64,000 nt of DNA from an uncultured Azospirillum sp. (GTDB lineage: Bacteria > Pseudomonadota > Alphaproteobacteria > Azospirillales > Azospirillaceae), in the NCBI RefSeq assembly GCF_946480385.1, contig NZ_CAMLJP010000013.1, forward strand, positions 8,399 to 72,398. Direction: 5' to 3'. This document shows positions 7,893 to 16,238 of the stretch, in pieces (position 1 is the first letter of the stretch; every line of letters starts with the position of its first letter). A program made the position numbers and the translations under genes. The notes under the pieces were generated by a model, which saw nothing but the letters and a program-made list of their open reading frames with translations, had not been told where the DNA came from and did no database searches.

Positions 7893-9410
7893 TCAGGGCG
7901 CCAGCACGATGTCGACGCGCCGGTTGGCCTGCCGGCCCTCCGCCGTCGTGTTGGGGGCGATCGGGTCGGTGTCGCCGCGCCCTTCGGCGCTCAAGCGGCT
8001 CCCACCGTCCTTTGCGGCGTCGGCGCCCAGAATCTCGGTCATCAGCCTCTGCACCTTGTCGGCCCGCGCCTCCGACAATTCCTGGTTGGACGGGTAGCGC
8101 AGCGAACGGATGGCGACGCTGTCGGTGTTGCCGATCACGGCGATCCGGCCCTTCTCGGGACGCAGCGCCTCGGCCACATGCTTGAACACCTCGACATAGC
8201 GCGGTTCGATGCGGTCGCTGCCCGACGCGAAGACGTTCAGGCGGGTGCGGACCAGCACGCGGCCGTCGGTGCCGCCGCTGACCTCGACCAGCCCCGCCTT
8301 GATGTCGGCGGCCAGCGCCGCGGCGACGCGGTCGGCGACGGTCCGGCTGGGCGGCGGGGCGGGCAGGGTGGCCGGCGCCTCGATCCGCACGACCTGCACC
8401 GGCTTGTCCGGGATCAGCCCGGCCAGCCGGCGATAGGCGGCATCGGAGTGGTCGGCGAGCGCGAAGACGAACCAGGCATAGAGTGCCGCCAGCAGCGCCA
8501 CGATCATCACCGCCGGAACCCACAGCGGGATGGTGGCCGCCAGCGGGCGGAAGCCGTCGGCCTGCCCGCGCCAATGCGGCGACAGGTCGCGTTCCGCCTC
8601 GCCGCGCTGCTTGCGGATGACGCGGTACAGCCGGTCACGCAGCTTCGCCAGATCGCTGTAGCCGCGCTGCATGACGCGGAACTTGCCCTCGAACCCCAGC
8701 GAAACGCAGAGGTAGAACAGCTCCAGCTCCATCAGGTGGCGGTCGGGCGCATCGGCCATCTGGTCGAGCAGGTCGAAGAAGCGCTCGCCGCCCCAGGTTT
8801 CCTTCTGGATGGTGGAGACCATGCTCTTGTGCGCCCACAGGCTCTGGCTGCCCCAGGGAGTCGCCAGCACCACGTCGTCGACCGTGGCGCACAGCGCATA
8901 GCCGGCGTTGCGGATCTGGGCGGCGGGCAGGCCGGCACGCACCGTCGCCGCCTCGAACCGCTGCATCTCCGCGATTACCCGCTCGCGCAGGGACTCCACG
9001 TCGCGGTGCTGGGGAAGGTCGCGCACCCGCACGACCATTGCCAGGATGGGCGCTGCGGCGGTGACCAGCGGGTTGTCGCTGACCGCCGTCAGCGCCGTCA
9101 GCGCCGCGTCGTCCAGCGGCCGGAAGCCGGGGGAGAACGGCGCCTGGACGGGGGCGGACGCGGGTGTCGGCGCGGCAGACGGCTTGGCCGATGCGAAGGC
9201 AGGCGGCGAGAAGGCTGCCGGAGCGGGGGCGGTGGAAAAGGACGGGGCGCCCTGGCCGAAGGCGGGCGGCACCAGCCCGGCCGCCGGAGCGGCGGCAGGA
9301 GCGCCGGACGGCGCGGCCGGGCGCTGGAACGCCATCGGCTGCATCACCGTGGCGTCGATGTCGTCCGGTTCGTCGAACGGGTTTTTGTCTGGCGGCGGCC
9401 GGACGCTCAT
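7893..9410 (-). CDS. tssL: TssL/DotU with C-terminal OmpA peptidoglycan-binding domain
   Basis: This 505-residue extended TssL has a Pro/Ala-rich N-terminus (1-95), a cytoplasmic DotU domain (about 100-280, including ATVDDVVLATPWG and LELFYLCVSLGFEGKF), one membrane segment (about 292-317), and a periplasmic OmpA/MotB-type domain ending GRGDTDPIAPNTTAEGRQANRRVDIVLAP. The NRRVDI motif marks the peptidoglycan-binding fold. TssL with TssM and TssJ forms the T6SS envelope complex; fusion to the OmpA domain removes the need for a separate TagL anchor. ATG 9410 overlaps the end of tssJ by 4 bases, suggesting translational coupling. Confidence 0.96.
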   Translation of the reverse strand: MSVRPPPDKNPFDEPDDIDATVMQPMAFQRPAAPSGAPAAAPAAGLVPPAFGQGAPSFSTAPAPAAFSPPAFASAKPSAAPTPASAPVQAPFSPGFRPLDDAALTALTAVSDNPLVTAAAPILAMVVRVRDLPQHRDVESLRERVIAEMQRFEAATVRAGLPAAQIRNAGYALCATVDDVVLATPWGSQSLWAHKSMVSTIQKETWGGERFFDLLDQMADAPDRHLMELELFYLCVSLGFEGKFRVMQRGYSDLAKLRDRLYRVIRKQRGEAERDLSPHWRGQADGFRPLAATIPLWVPAVMIVALLAALYAWFVFALADHSDAAYRRLAGLIPDKPVQVVRIEAPATLPAPPPSRTVADRVAAALAADIKAGLVEVSGGTDGRVLVRTRLNVFASGSDRIEPRYVEVFKHVAEALRPEKGRIAVIGNTDSVAIRSLRYPSNQELSEARADKVQRLMTEILGADAAKDGGSRLSAEGRGDTDPIAPNTTAEGRQANRRVDIVLAP

Positions 9411-10105
9411 GACGGCCCCTTCACGATCAGGTTGTGCGTGGCGGCGGGCGGCTGGTCGGTGGAGACCTTCGGCGCGGGTTCAGCCTTCTCGGCCTTGGGC
9501 GCATCGGCCTTCGGCTTCTCGGCCTCCGGCTTTTCGGCATCGGGCTTGTCCGCGTCGGGCTTGTCGCCCTCGGCCTCGCCGTCGGCGGCGGTCGCATCGC
9601 CGTCCTCGCCATCCTGCCGGACCAGCGTGATGGTGCTGCCCTTGGCGGTCAGGACGAAATTGTTCGCCTTGTTCGGCTCGACCGGCTGCAGGGCGCGCCA
9701 GCCGGCTTCCTCATAGGCGCGGAATCCGGCGGCGACGGCCAGCGTCTTGACGTCCGGCTTGGGCTGGATCGTCACGGACTGCTTGTTGTCGGGCTGCACC
9801 GCCAGCTCCTGCCGGTCGAGCAGGGTGGGGCCGAGCGTCGCCTTGTCCTGGTCCATGACCTGGAAGAAATCGGCATTGGCGAAGGCGTCGCTGGGGCCGA
9901 GCTGGTAGAGCCGCAGCATCACCGGCGACGGCCGGCCGCTGGGATCGGGGTTCAGCGCCTTCGCCCCCACTACCGTCAGCCGGATGGTGGTCGGCGGCGG
10001 CGGTTTCGGGGCGGACGAGCATGCGGCCAGCGCCAGCGCTGCGGCCAGGGCGGCAGCGGACCATGTCGTCTTCCGGATCCGCATCCAGCCGGCAATCCTC
10101 TGCAT
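9407..10105 (-). CDS. tssJ: TssJ outer-membrane lipoprotein (VasD/SciN)
   Basis: The 232 residues from ATG 10105 begin with a signal peptide and lipobox LALAAC (Cys29) followed by SSAPKPPPP. The TssJ β-sandwich pattern follows: TTIRLTVVGAKALNPDPSG, SPVMLRLYQLGPSDAFANADFF, and a final ITLVRQDG strand. TssJ anchors the T6SS membrane complex in the outer membrane through TssM. The body ends near residue 170; a ~60-residue tail of Lys-Pro-Asp/Glu-Ala repeats is an unusual extension. First gene of the tssJ-tssL-tssM-kinase-ATPase unit, transcribed away from the Sel1 gene. Confidence 0.93.
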   Translation of the reverse strand: MQRIAGWMRIRKTTWSAAALAAALALAACSSAPKPPPPTTIRLTVVGAKALNPDPSGRPSPVMLRLYQLGPSDAFANADFFQVMDQDKATLGPTLLDRQELAVQPDNKQSVTIQPKPDVKTLAVAAGFRAYEEAGWRALQPVEPNKANNFVLTAKGSTITLVRQDGEDGDATAADGEAEGDKPDADKPDAEKPEAEKPKADAPKAEKAEPAPKVSTDQPPAATHNLIVKGPS

Positions 10106-10348
10106 CACCACACCTTTCCCCTTATACGTTCGGGTATAGCAGGGCACGAATGGATGGTCATCCCTAACCAAAGGCGCCGGCGTGACAATTCCTCGACCGC
10201 CGGCTGGAGAGGTTGAACCGGGGTCGCCAGCGGGACAGACTCGGGGCAGGGGGACGGTCCACAACGCTGCGGCGAACGGAATAAAGCTGCTTCGCGCGCT
10301 GTTGGTGGTGCGGATCCTCGGGGGACAATCAACGAAGGTACCGATGCC

Positions 10349-11101
10349 ATGCCCATGCTTTGGACCCGGATGAGAGCCGAACTGGGCGACAGCGACGCGC
10401 AGTACCGGCTGGCGGAGATGCTGCGGACGGCCGATGTCGTCGCCTCCGTCCCCTGGTACCGGCGCGCGGCCCGCCAGGGCCATGTCGCGGCGCAGACCAT
10501 GCTGGCCTTCCTGCTTGCCAACGGCATCGGCGTGCCGCCCGACCCGCGCCGGGCGGTGTCCTGGTACCGCCGCGCCGCCGCCAAGGGCGATGTCGGGGCG
10601 CAGAACAACCTGGGCTTCATGCATGAACATGGCGCCGGCGTGCCGTGCGACCCGGCCAAGGCGGCGCTGTGGTACCGGCTGGCCGCGCTGCAGCACTCCG
10701 CCCCCGCCCAGGTCAACCTCGCGCTTCTCCTGCTCGACGGCCGCGGCGTCGACCGCGACGAGGTCGAGGCGGTGCGCTGGCTGCGCGCCGCCGCCGAACA
10801 GGGCCATCCCGCCGCCCAATACCGCCTTGGCCTGTGCCTGCGCGAGGGCGTCGGCCTGGAGCGCGATGCCGCCGAAGCCGCCCTGTGGCTGCAGGCTGCC
10901 GCCGCGGCCGGCGACCGCGAAGCGCTGGTGGCGCTGGCCGACCTGCGCCAGACCGTCGTCCCGGCCTTTGCCGACGACAGAACGGACAGAGGCGGGGCCG
11001 GCAGCGACGCGGAGGATGAGGACGAGGCGATGGTTTGGCGGCATCAGGCGGAACAGCGTCCCATGCAGGACGCCCGTGCCGGAGCGATGCCGCCGGGCTG
11101 A
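10349..11101 (+). CDS. Sel1-repeat (TPR-like) protein
   Basis: The 250-residue product consists mainly of five to six Sel1-like repeats, recognisable from A...Y..AA..G...AQ..L......G.GV..D patterns, such as AVSWYRRAAAKGDVGAQNNLGFMHEHGAGV. There is no signal peptide or membrane segment, and the C-terminal ~50 residues are acidic and low in complexity. Sel1 repeats form α/α superhelices for protein binding. The start follows AAGG by about 10 bases; a second ATG lies two codons in. It is the only plus-strand gene inside the minus-strand half of the locus, facing the methyltransferase gene. An adaptor or T6SS accessory role is inferred from position only. Confidence 0.85.
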   Translation: MPMLWTRMRAELGDSDAQYRLAEMLRTADVVASVPWYRRAARQGHVAAQTMLAFLLANGIGVPPDPRRAVSWYRRAAAKGDVGAQNNLGFMHEHGAGVPCDPAKAALWYRLAALQHSAPAQVNLALLLLDGRGVDRDEVEAVRWLRAAAEQGHPAAQYRLGLCLREGVGLERDAAEAALWLQAAAAAGDREALVALADLRQTVVPAFADDRTDRGGAGSDAEDEDEAMVWRHQAEQRPMQDARAGAMPPG

Positions 11102-11123
11102 CGCCCGTCCCAACCGGCCTCCA

Positions 11124-12665
11124 TCACTCGATCACGCCCAGCTTGCGCCAGACCGGCAGGCTGTTGCGCAGGCACCAGTCCATGCTGTCGGCGATGGCCT
11201 TGCGGCTGGCGTCGTCGGCATTCTCCGGGGCGGCCAACCGGCGCATCGCGTGGCCGACCAGCGCGTCCAGCGTCTCCGGCACGCCTTCGCACAGGCCGTC
11301 ATAGAGCAGCGCCTCCATCGTGCTGACATGCAGGCCGGCCCCGCCGACCGAGGCGGCGAAGGCGCTGCTCTTGCGCCCCTCGCTGGTGGCGAGTTCGTTG
11401 GCGGCGGCGCGGTTGTGGGCCAGCACGCCCGGCAGCGGCGTCACGGTTTCGGGCGGGTTCGGCACCGGGATCGCTTGGTTGGAGCCGGTCAGCATGCCGG
11501 CGATCTCCACCGCCGACAGGTTGCCGCCGGCCCGCCGCACCTCCGGCAGCTCCATCAGGTCGCCGATGCGGCGCGGCCCTTCGGCCAGCGCGTCGAAGAT
11601 CGGCTCGTAATGCTTCGCCTCCAGCGTCGCCTCGCCCAGCGGCACCTGGATGGTGGTGCGGGCGTCGGCGCGCGGAATGGTCAGCGCCATCGCCATGTCC
11701 ATCAGCATCGCGTCGCGCTTGGCCACGCTAATGCGCCGGGCACCGCGCACGAAGACGTCGCGGCGGAAGGGCCGGCCGACGCAGTAATCCTTGAAGGTCT
11801 CGCGCAGGCTGGGCACGCCGATGCTGTCGAGCGCCTTGCGCTGGTCGGGCGTCAGGGCGAGGTCCGGGTAGTTCTCGAACAGGGTGGCGGAGCCGGCATA
11901 GGTCAGCTTCGCCTCGCCCAGCTCGCGCGCGACATCTACATGGTAGAGCGGCTGCCAGCTGCCGTTCAGATACTCGTGCGCCAGATAAACCGACTGCTCG
12001 GTGCTGTTCTTGGCCTTGGTCTCGCCGCGCAGCTTGCCGAACATCGCCTCGTCGCCGAGGATCTTGGCGCCAGCCTTGTAGAGCTGTTCGGCGAAGTCCA
12101 GACCGGCCTTCACCTGAACATCGCTGCGCTCGTGGACCAGCCCGGAATACTCGTAGAGCAGCCGCTGCAGCGGCATCATCGGCGCCCAGCCCGGCATGGC
12201 GTTGTAGCTGACATAGACCAGCCCGCCCGGCTTCAGCTTCTTCGCCAGGAAGCGCGCGATGGCGCTGCGGTTCATCTGGCTGACCCAGCTGTAGACGCCG
12301 TGCAGCGTGACGAAGTCGAACTCCGGCAGATCCGGCCCCTCGCCGTCGGCCATCTCGGCGAAGCTCGCCTCATGGAAGCTGATGTTGGTCAGGCCGGCCG
12401 CCTCGGCGGCGTCGCGGGCGCGGGCGATGTGGGCGGGGTGGAAGTCGACCGCATGGAACCGCCCCTGCGGGTTGGCCGCCGCGAACAGCGCCACCGTCGT
12501 GCCGTGGCCGCAGCCCAGTTCGCAATAGTCGAACCCGCTTGCCGTGGACGGCGGGGCGATGCCGTTGATCAGGCAGCTCAGCGTCAGATGCGCCGGCCCC
12601 TGTTCGCGGTAGAAGCCCGGCAGATATTCGATGTCCGACACATAGCCGGCGCTCCAGTCGCTCAT
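11124..12665 (-). CDS. Class I SAM methyltransferase with regulatory domain, T6SS operon
   Basis: The 513-residue protein has a class I methyltransferase core at its N-terminus: motif I CELGCGHGTT (about 48-57), the acidic HAVDFHPAHIARAR after strand 2, and FDFVTLHGVYSWV. The next ~300 residues resemble the methyltransferase regulatory domain family (PF10119 type), with RPFRRDVFVRGARR and blocks resembling winged helices. Substrate unknown; family members are often found near secretion or surface genes. The gene starts 44 bases after tssG on the same strand, so it is likely the last gene of the tssA-to-tssG operon. Protein methylation is more plausible than small-molecule methylation, but that is inference. 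Confidence 0.85.
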   Translation of the reverse strand: MSDWSAGYVSDIEYLPGFYREQGPAHLTLSCLINGIAPPSTASGFDYCELGCGHGTTVALFAAANPQGRFHAVDFHPAHIARARDAAEAAGLTNISFHEASFAEMADGEGPDLPEFDFVTLHGVYSWVSQMNRSAIARFLAKKLKPGGLVYVSYNAMPGWAPMMPLQRLLYEYSGLVHERSDVQVKAGLDFAEQLYKAGAKILGDEAMFGKLRGETKAKNSTEQSVYLAHEYLNGSWQPLYHVDVARELGEAKLTYAGSATLFENYPDLALTPDQRKALDSIGVPSLRETFKDYCVGRPFRRDVFVRGARRISVAKRDAMLMDMAMALTIPRADARTTIQVPLGEATLEAKHYEPIFDALAEGPRRIGDLMELPEVRRAGGNLSAVEIAGMLTGSNQAIPVPNPPETVTPLPGVLAHNRAAANELATSEGRKSSAFAASVGGAGLHVSTMEALLYDGLCEGVPETLDALVGHAMRRLAAPENADDASRKAIADSMDWCLRNSLPVWRKLGVIE

Positions 12666-12709
12666 GGGGTCCTCGTTGGTCTAAAGCGGGGGCGTCGCAA
12701 TGGCACGCC

Positions 12710-13795
12710 TTACAAATCCTGCATCGGAAACACCGCGTCCTTGCGCTCGACCGGGCTCGGCGCGTGCAGCACCCAGCCGTTCCAGCCAAGCCGCGTGGCA
12801 TCGCGGTCGTCCTCGCCGGCGGCCAGCCGGGCGCCCGGCACCTCCGGCGCCTGCAACGTCACCTGAAGCTCGAAATCCAGCTCCGGCCCGACATACATGC
12901 GGACCAGATCCTGCAGCTTCCGGAACTCGCGGCCTTCCGGCATGAAATCGCGGAACTGGTCGTGGTTCAGCGGGCCGATGCGCAGCCGGAACTTGCCCTG
13001 GACGTCCCAGGCGCGGTCGCCGGCCAGCGCATCGATGCCCAGCCGGCAATGCTGGCCTTCCGGTTCGGCCAGCGTCGGCAGCCGCGTCTGCCCGTCGGCG
13101 GCGATCGGCAGCCAGCCACCGACGAAGCTCTCCACCGTCACCGGCCGGCCGAGAAAATCCGACAGCATCTCCTGCAGGTCGGCGGCGGAGTGGGTTCCGC
13201 GCGACAGCAGCCCGGAATAGTGCAGGAGCGTCTCGTCCTCGACCACCAGCCGCTTGGTCAGCGACGGCTGGCCGATGCCGACGAAGCTGGACAGCGTGGT
13301 GCTGACCGGATCGGGCTCGCGCGACCCTTGCCCGCGCTCGAACGACACCGGCAGCCGGTACTTTGCCCAGGCACGGTAGAACAGCGAGAAGCTGCGGTGA
13401 TGGAAGACGTCGAAGAAGTCGCGCAGCGCCCGGTTCCGCTCGCGCAAAGACCGGATCATGATCTCGGTGTAGTGCTGCGGCAGCACGCCCAGCGGCCCGA
13501 CCAGCCCTAGGAAGGTGCCGACCACCGTCGGCGGCCGTCCGTCCTGTCCCGGCTCCGCCCCCGCCACCTGATTGCCGGGGAAGGTCAGCGAGGTCTCGGC
13601 GCGCAGGCGCACCACCTCCTCGCGCGGGTCATGGTCATGGCCCACTGCGTGGCGGCGGGCGTTGCGCGGGTCGCGCGCATCGCGCCGGGCCTGCCATTCC
13701 AGCACCCGCACCGCCTGGAAGAAGTCGAAGCGGTGGGGGGTGCGGAACAGCCGGTCGATCACAGAAGCGGGCGATTGCCGGCGCGGGCGGGCCAT
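12710..13795 (-). CDS. tssG: TssG, T6SS baseplate subunit
   Basis: This 361-residue protein has the TssG signature near its N-terminus (PHRFDFFQAVRVLEW), followed by LRAETSLTFPGNQ, FLGLVGPLGVLPQHYTE and the FFDVFHHRSFSLFYRAWAKY segment. TssG with TssF, TssE and TssK makes the baseplate wedge around VgrG. Its start overlaps the end of tssF by 37 bases, a common arrangement that implies coupled translation. Length is within the family range. Confidence 0.96.
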   Translation of the reverse strand: MARPRRQSPASVIDRLFRTPHRFDFFQAVRVLEWQARRDARDPRNARRHAVGHDHDPREEVVRLRAETSLTFPGNQVAGAEPGQDGRPPTVVGTFLGLVGPLGVLPQHYTEIMIRSLRERNRALRDFFDVFHHRSFSLFYRAWAKYRLPVSFERGQGSREPDPVSTTLSSFVGIGQPSLTKRLVVEDETLLHYSGLLSRGTHSAADLQEMLSDFLGRPVTVESFVGGWLPIAADGQTRLPTLAEPEGQHCRLGIDALAGDRAWDVQGKFRLRIGPLNHDQFRDFMPEGREFRKLQDLVRMYVGPELDFELQVTLQAPEVPGARLAAGEDDRDATRLGWNGWVLHAPSPVERKDAVFPMQDL

Positions 13796-15591
13796 GTGCG
13801 GAGCACTCCGGTGCGGCCCTTGACCGTAGCGGTCAGCCGCGTGAAGGAATTGATCGAGCAGTACAGCCCCAGGAAATGGTCGAGGATCATCGCCAGCAGG
13901 AACATGCCGCTGCCGCTGAAACGCTGCGGGTCGAATTCGATGCCGACGTCGATGCCGCGGCAGATGGCGTCGCCCCAGGCGACGTCGCCCGGCCGCGACG
14001 GCGCCCGCGCGGTGCCGCGCTTGGTCGTCACCTTGACGAGCCCGTCGGCGATGCCGCGCGTCTCGGCCGAATCGCGGAAGTCGTAGAGCCGCAGGATCTC
14101 GCGCAACGCCTCCGTCCCCTCCGCCCCGCCGGAGATCGACAGGTGGTTGAGCAGCAGGTGGGAGACCAGGCGCCAGCGGTGCCCCTTGCGCTCGGCAATG
14201 CGCAGCGTCGGCGTCGGCGGCGTCAGGCAGGCGACGCCGGCCACCGCCGCCATCCCCTCCATCAGCTTCAGGTGCGGATGGCCACCGCCATAGGGCAGTT
14301 GCGAGGGCAGGTCGCGGTTCAGGCAGGTGGTTTCGACCGACAGCACCGATTCCGCCTCGCTGGACGGGTCGAAATCGAGATCGACCAGCGCCAGATGCAC
14401 TTCCGTCCCCGGATCGCGCCCGCCGGCCGGACGGCGGCTGGCGGTGTAATAGGTGCGGCTGACCGCCTCCACCCCGCCATGGCGCAGGCCGTAGAAGGGC
14501 AGGAAGCGCCGCTGCTTGCCGTCGGGATCGGTGGCCAGCACGCCGTCGACCGAATAGACCTCCAGCGCGCCGGGGCGTCGGGCGTCGGGCACCACCCGGT
14601 GTTCGTGCTGGGTCTGGGTCAGCGCCACCGGCTCCGCCCGCTGGCGGAACAGATTGACCACCGGGGTGCAGCCCAGCGCGAAATTGTCCTTCGACACCGC
14701 ACGCTCCAAGTCGCCGTCGGTGCTGTTCAGATAGATGAAGATCTCCAGCGTGTTGCCGGCGCGGCGCAGCACCTTCGGCGAGATGTTCAGGTCGAAGAAC
14801 AGGAACTTCTCGGGGAAGGCGAAATATTCGGTCAGCAGCCGGTAACCGCCGTGGGAGCGGGCGGGGTAGGGCAGCATGCCCTCCTCGTCGCCGAAACCAA
14901 CCGGGCGGATGGCGTCGGGCCCGAGGATCACCGCGTTCGGGTCGTGCGGATCGTCAGCCAGCGCCACCGAGACGGCGTTGTTGAAGATCAGCTCGTGAAG
15001 GGCATAGACCTGCTGCGGCTGGCCGCGCAGGAAGAAGCGCAGGGTTTCCGGCCCCAGCTCGGTGAAGCTCATCTCCGGCACGCGGCAGCGCAGGGTCAGC
15101 CGCAGTGCCGCCACCGCATCGCCCGCCCGCGGATTGGGCGGCGCCACCAGCGGCCGGCCGCTCAGCACCGCCTGATCCAGATCGATCGGCCACAGCGTCG
15201 CCGGATAGACGGTGCGGAAGCGGCAGGTCTCCCCGCGCAGCGCTTCGGTCTCCAGCTCCGTCCCCTTCGGTACGGTGTGGGCGCCGGTCAGGTCGGGGCT
15301 GCTCCGCATCTGCACCACCGCCATCGACGGGATCGGCGCCAGATAATGCGGGTAGAGCACGTCCAGCAGCGTGTCGACCAGCTCCGGATACTCGTCGTCC
15401 AGCTTGCGGCTGATGCGGGCGTTGAGGAAGGCGACGCCTTCCAGCAGCCGGGCGACATGCGGGTCCTCCACCGCGTCGGCGCTGAGCCGCAGCCGGCCGG
15501 CGATCTTCGGATGCGCCTCCGAGAACTCCGCCGCCATGCGGCGCAGATAGGTCAGCTCGCGGTTGTAATAGGGGAGGAGTTCGTCAGCCAC
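13759..15591 (-). CDS. tssF: TssF, T6SS baseplate subunit
   Basis: At 610 residues this is a full-length TssF. It opens with MADELLPYYNRELTYLRRMA and continues EFSEAHPKIAGRLRLSADAVEDPHVARLLEGVAFL, the family hallmark. Later blocks include the LTLRCRVPEMSFTELGPETLRFFLRG region and a C-terminal GIDVGIEFDPQRFSGSGMFLLAMILDHFLGLY. Two TssF copies pair with one TssG in each baseplate wedge. The start overlaps tssE by 8 bases. Confidence 0.97.
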   Translation of the reverse strand: MADELLPYYNRELTYLRRMAAEFSEAHPKIAGRLRLSADAVEDPHVARLLEGVAFLNARISRKLDDEYPELVDTLLDVLYPHYLAPIPSMAVVQMRSSPDLTGAHTVPKGTELETEALRGETCRFRTVYPATLWPIDLDQAVLSGRPLVAPPNPRAGDAVAALRLTLRCRVPEMSFTELGPETLRFFLRGQPQQVYALHELIFNNAVSVALADDPHDPNAVILGPDAIRPVGFGDEEGMLPYPARSHGGYRLLTEYFAFPEKFLFFDLNISPKVLRRAGNTLEIFIYLNSTDGDLERAVSKDNFALGCTPVVNLFRQRAEPVALTQTQHEHRVVPDARRPGALEVYSVDGVLATDPDGKQRRFLPFYGLRHGGVEAVSRTYYTASRRPAGGRDPGTEVHLALVDLDFDPSSEAESVLSVETTCLNRDLPSQLPYGGGHPHLKLMEGMAAVAGVACLTPPTPTLRIAERKGHRWRLVSHLLLNHLSISGGAEGTEALREILRLYDFRDSAETRGIADGLVKVTTKRGTARAPSRPGDVAWGDAICRGIDVGIEFDPQRFSGSGMFLLAMILDHFLGLYCSINSFTRLTATVKGRTGVLRTWPARAGNRPLL

Positions 15592-16060
15592 GGGCCTTGC
15601 TCGTCACGGAGACCATGTTGGAGGTGGGATCGACCACCGAATCGAAGACCATCGGCTCGGGCGCCGGGTCGGCGTGGATCAGCGCCTCGATCCGGAAGCG
15701 CAGCGTGCGGTCGGCCGGGTCGCTGTTCTCGACCATGCTCACCGCCAGATGGGCGAAGCGCGGCTCCCACCGTCGGATCGCCGCCTCGATCTGCGCCACC
15801 ACTTCGCGCCGGCGGGATTCGGTGGCGACATTCTCCACCAGCAGATCGTGACAGCCATAGCCGAGGATCGAATCCGCCAGCTCCGTCAGATCGTCCGGCC
15901 AGCCCAGCACCCGGCGCCGGGTGTTAAGCAGGTTTTCCAGGTCGCGCCGGATCGCCGCCCGCAGATCCGCCACGGTGTGCGGCCGCGGCGCCATATGCTC
16001 CGGCGTGTCGTCGAGCAGACGGTCCAGGACGGACAGGGTGATGGACTGGTTGCGATCCAT
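15584..16060 (-). CDS. tssE: TssE, gp25-like T6SS baseplate subunit
   Basis: The 158-residue protein carries the gp25/lysozyme-like signature LRAAIRRDLENLLNTRR (about 29-45) and GYGCHDLL. TssE initiates sheath assembly on the baseplate. MDRNQSITLSVLDRLLD is a typical TssE N-terminus, so ATG 16060 is secure. It is separated from tagJ upstream by 178 bases holding an inverted pair of palindromic repeats, so this part of the operon may have an internal transcription boundary. Confidence 0.95.
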   Translation of the reverse strand: MDRNQSITLSVLDRLLDDTPEHMAPRPHTVADLRAAIRRDLENLLNTRRRVLGWPDDLTELADSILGYGCHDLLVENVATESRRREVVAQIEAAIRRWEPRFAHLAVSMVENSDPADRTLRFRIEALIHADPAPEPMVFDSVVDPTSNMVSVTSKARG

Positions 16061-16077
16061 GGTGACCTTCGTGTCTT

Positions 16078-16140
16078 CTCCCTCTCCCGTCCCGGGAGAG
16101 GGAAGGGGCCCATGCGCAGCATGGGAAGGGTGAGGGGTGA
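16078..16140 (-). repeat. REP-like palindromic repeat, copy 1
   Basis: Read on the minus strand, this ~63-bp element (CCCCTCACCC, a variable arm, then CCCTCTCCCGGGACGGGAGAGGG) matches the element at 16170-16232 in reverse orientation. It contains its own palindrome CCCTCTCCCG/CGGGAGAGGG. Elements of this form are dispersed in many Rhodospirillales genomes; here the two copies form a large inverted repeat between tssE and tagJ. Confidence 0.75.
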
Positions 16141-16169
16141 TCCAAGGATCAGAAATCCATGTCCGGATC

Positions 16170-16232
16170 GCCCCTCACCCTCCCCACGCCTGCGGCGCGG
16201 GTCCCCTCCCTCTCCCGGGGCGGGAGAGGGCG
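16170..16232 (+). repeat. REP-like palindromic repeat, copy 2
   Basis: Plus-strand partner of the element at 16078-16140, sharing CCCCTCACCCT, a GC-rich variable centre and the terminal palindrome CCCTCTCCCGGGGCGGGAGAGGG. The ~30 bases between the copies are not repeated. The pair could fold into a long stem in the operon transcript. A shorter related motif (GGGGCGGGAGAGGG) occurs at about 1107-1120. Confidence 0.75.
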
Positions 16233-16238
16233 TTAACC

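Noticed and set aside
3886..8097. A 1403-codon open frame on the plus strand antisense to tssM and tssL
   Set aside because: Its codons follow from the strong GC3 bias of the minus-strand T6SS genes; the product is Arg/Gln/Gly-rich with no motif, and the minus-strand genes are certain.
16061..16238. CRISPR-like array between tssE and tagJ
   Set aside because: There are only two copies, inverted and palindromic, with no equal spacers and no cas genes.
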